From an uncultured Spartobacteria bacterium (GTDB lineage Bacteria > Verrucomicrobiota > Verrucomicrobiia > Chthoniobacterales > JAATET01), in contig CALGTD010000138.1 of the NCBI GenBank assembly GCA_937901895.1, positions 62,001 to 126,000 on the forward strand: a stretch of DNA of 64,000 bases. Reading direction: 5' to 3'. The notes beneath the pieces were generated by a model. It ran no database searches, was not told where the DNA came from, and saw only the letters and a program-made list of their open reading frames with translations. A program made the position numbers and the translations under genes. This document shows, one piece after another, positions 63,081 through 64,000 of this stretch. Numbering within the stretch: position 1 is the stretch's first letter; each line of letters starts with the position of its first letter.

Positions 63081-64000
63081 CCAATTTTCTGGTGGAAATG
63101 ACGGGAGGAGCAGGCCGAAGCCTGTATTTACAGGGGGAAGCCGATTCCGCACCGATGCACACGTGCGGCTGATCAAGAGTGCAGAGCGTAGTGCTTGACA
63201 CGGATTTCATGACCAAAGGCTGTTTGCACTGTTACAATCGGTTCTGAAAAATGCAATCTATTCGATAGTGTGCGCTCCGTCATAGTTGAGATAACATCGG
63301 GCAGTGGTTGAAAGAGCGGGGCGTGGCGAAGGGCGACGCAAAAATGGTGCCAGTCCTGCACGAGATGCCGGGGAATCCGCTGACGCGTGAGCGAGTTCTT
63401 CGCCCCGCAAAATGGCTTGGGGGCGGGGCAAGACCCGCCGGGGGTGCCAAGGCGGCGACTGCGTTCGATTTTCCCGGGCTGAAGCGGGAGAATGTTTTTG
63501 TCGTGAGGCGATGCCGCGTGAAACGGGTGGTCCGGAAATTGGTTGGTGTCCAGGATCTGGAAATCCTTTCGCAAACTTCCAAGTGCGATGTTCCGCACCG
63601 GGTCGCAACGGTTTCTCTGGGCCTCGATTGGAGCGATTCCGCTATAGCCCCGCTTCCTCACGACCGGTTGCGAAGGGCCCCTCCCTGCAACCATTGCCCG
63701 TGGATTGACCCAACGGAGCTCCCTCAAAAGTTGTAATAACAATTGAGGTTCACGGTAATGTCCATTCACCCAAGGCAGGGATTCCGGTTCGCCTCTAATC
63801 TCCCGGCTCCTGTCGATTGGAATCTCGGTTGTTCCGGCGTCGTGGCTCATTAATTCGGCTTCGGACGAGGTTTGCTCCGATTTGCGTCGTGAACCATGAG
63901 GAGAGGATTTTCGAGCAGGATAATCTTCTTATTTTCAGTGACATCTCAATTGATTTGTCGCCTTCTGACACATTTGCGTCATGGTGACGAAAACGTCACG
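63081..64000. other. Gene-poor region upstream of the Verru_Chthon cassette
   Basis: No reading frame here looks convincing. Two opposing frames (minus 63173-63850 and plus 63308-63736) overlap each other, lack a ribosome-binding site and show no recognisable protein pattern. The last 200 bp is clearly less GC-rich than the genes. A possible minus-strand promoter lies near 63230-63262 (TTGCAT, 16-bp spacer, TAACAG) and could drive the cassette, but this is weak. The right edge holds inverted repeats built on TGACG. Promoter and regulatory DNA, or a decayed gene, would both fit. Confidence 0.5.
63977..63999. promoter_or_regulatory. Cluster of TGACG/CGTCA half-sites forming overlapping palindromes
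   Basis: CGTCATGGTGACG (63977-63989) and GTGACGAAAACGTCAC (63984-63999) share the central TGACG. This gives three alternating half-sites; the second palindrome has perfect 6-bp arms around AAAA. The pattern resembles an operator, perhaps for a gene beyond the window edge. Confidence 0.5.

Noticed and set aside
63173..63850. Opposing open frames of 225 and 142 codons at the right end
   Set aside because: They overlap each other on opposite strands, contain no known motif and have unusual residue content. Neither can be preferred.

Overview
The window looks like a chromosomal segment from a high-GC member of the Verrucomicrobiota, close to the Chthoniobacter/Spartobacteria side. The strongest evidence is a four-gene cassette (56669-63080) that matches the Verru_Chthon cassette proteins B, C, A and D in order. 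Three genes with PEP-CTERM sorting tails, passenger-type beta-repeat surface proteins, an H-x9-DG pseudopilin-like protein and an ECF sigma/Ser-Thr kinase pair also fit. I saw no rRNA, tRNA, CRISPR array, insertion sequence or prophage.

Layout. 1-758 holds the start of an exported protein gene cut by the window edge, with 21-bp-period repeats upstream. 1057-11700 is a long minus-strand run: a TetR regulator, an RND efflux pump with its adaptor, a FabH, a GNAT, a CBS/DRTGG manganese pyrophosphatase and a GH92 mannosidase, closed by a clear terminator. 11726-15934 holds an ankyrin-L,D-transpeptidase, an APC transporter, an anSME-like radical SAM enzyme and a small HTH protein. 16058-23768 is a YqiJ-like/flotillin/giant AAA+ ATPase operon. 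23847-27626 holds a small lipoprotein and a tandem pair of secreted TAP-like hydrolases. 27724-30076 is a GTGA-coupled operon of a small membrane protein, a radical SAM protein resembling archaeal tetraether synthase, and an Lgt-like membrane protein. 30060-35550 has metH, with a nested palindrome in its promoter, and a CPA2 antiporter.

35639-40121 holds a CBM20 protein with an inactive-looking esterase fold and a cobalamin riboswitch controlling three overlapping genes: a PEP-CTERM protein, a pseudopilin-like protein and a DUF6580 membrane protein. Pterin dehydratase and cutC genes follow. 40236-43742 pairs sulfite reductase cysI with an orphan nuoG-like gene. 43781-50773 has an AraC regulator, an ECF sigma factor overlapping a Ser/Thr kinase, and a GH31 glycosidase. 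50851-54793 encodes two paralogous PEP-CTERM beta-repeat proteins that share an upstream 19-nt element. 55163-56650 is a flavin halogenase. 56669-63080 is the Verru_Chthon pseudopilin cassette, and 63081-64000 has no gene I can support.

The best candidates for undescribed biology are: (1) the B12-riboswitch operon, probably a cobalamin acquisition system with unfamiliar parts; (2) the radical SAM/Lgt-like operon, possibly a membrane-lipid modification; (3) the flotillin/giant-ATPase membrane module; and (4) the shared leader element of the PEP-CTERM pair. The functional proposals are inferences from motifs and gene order. No database search was run.
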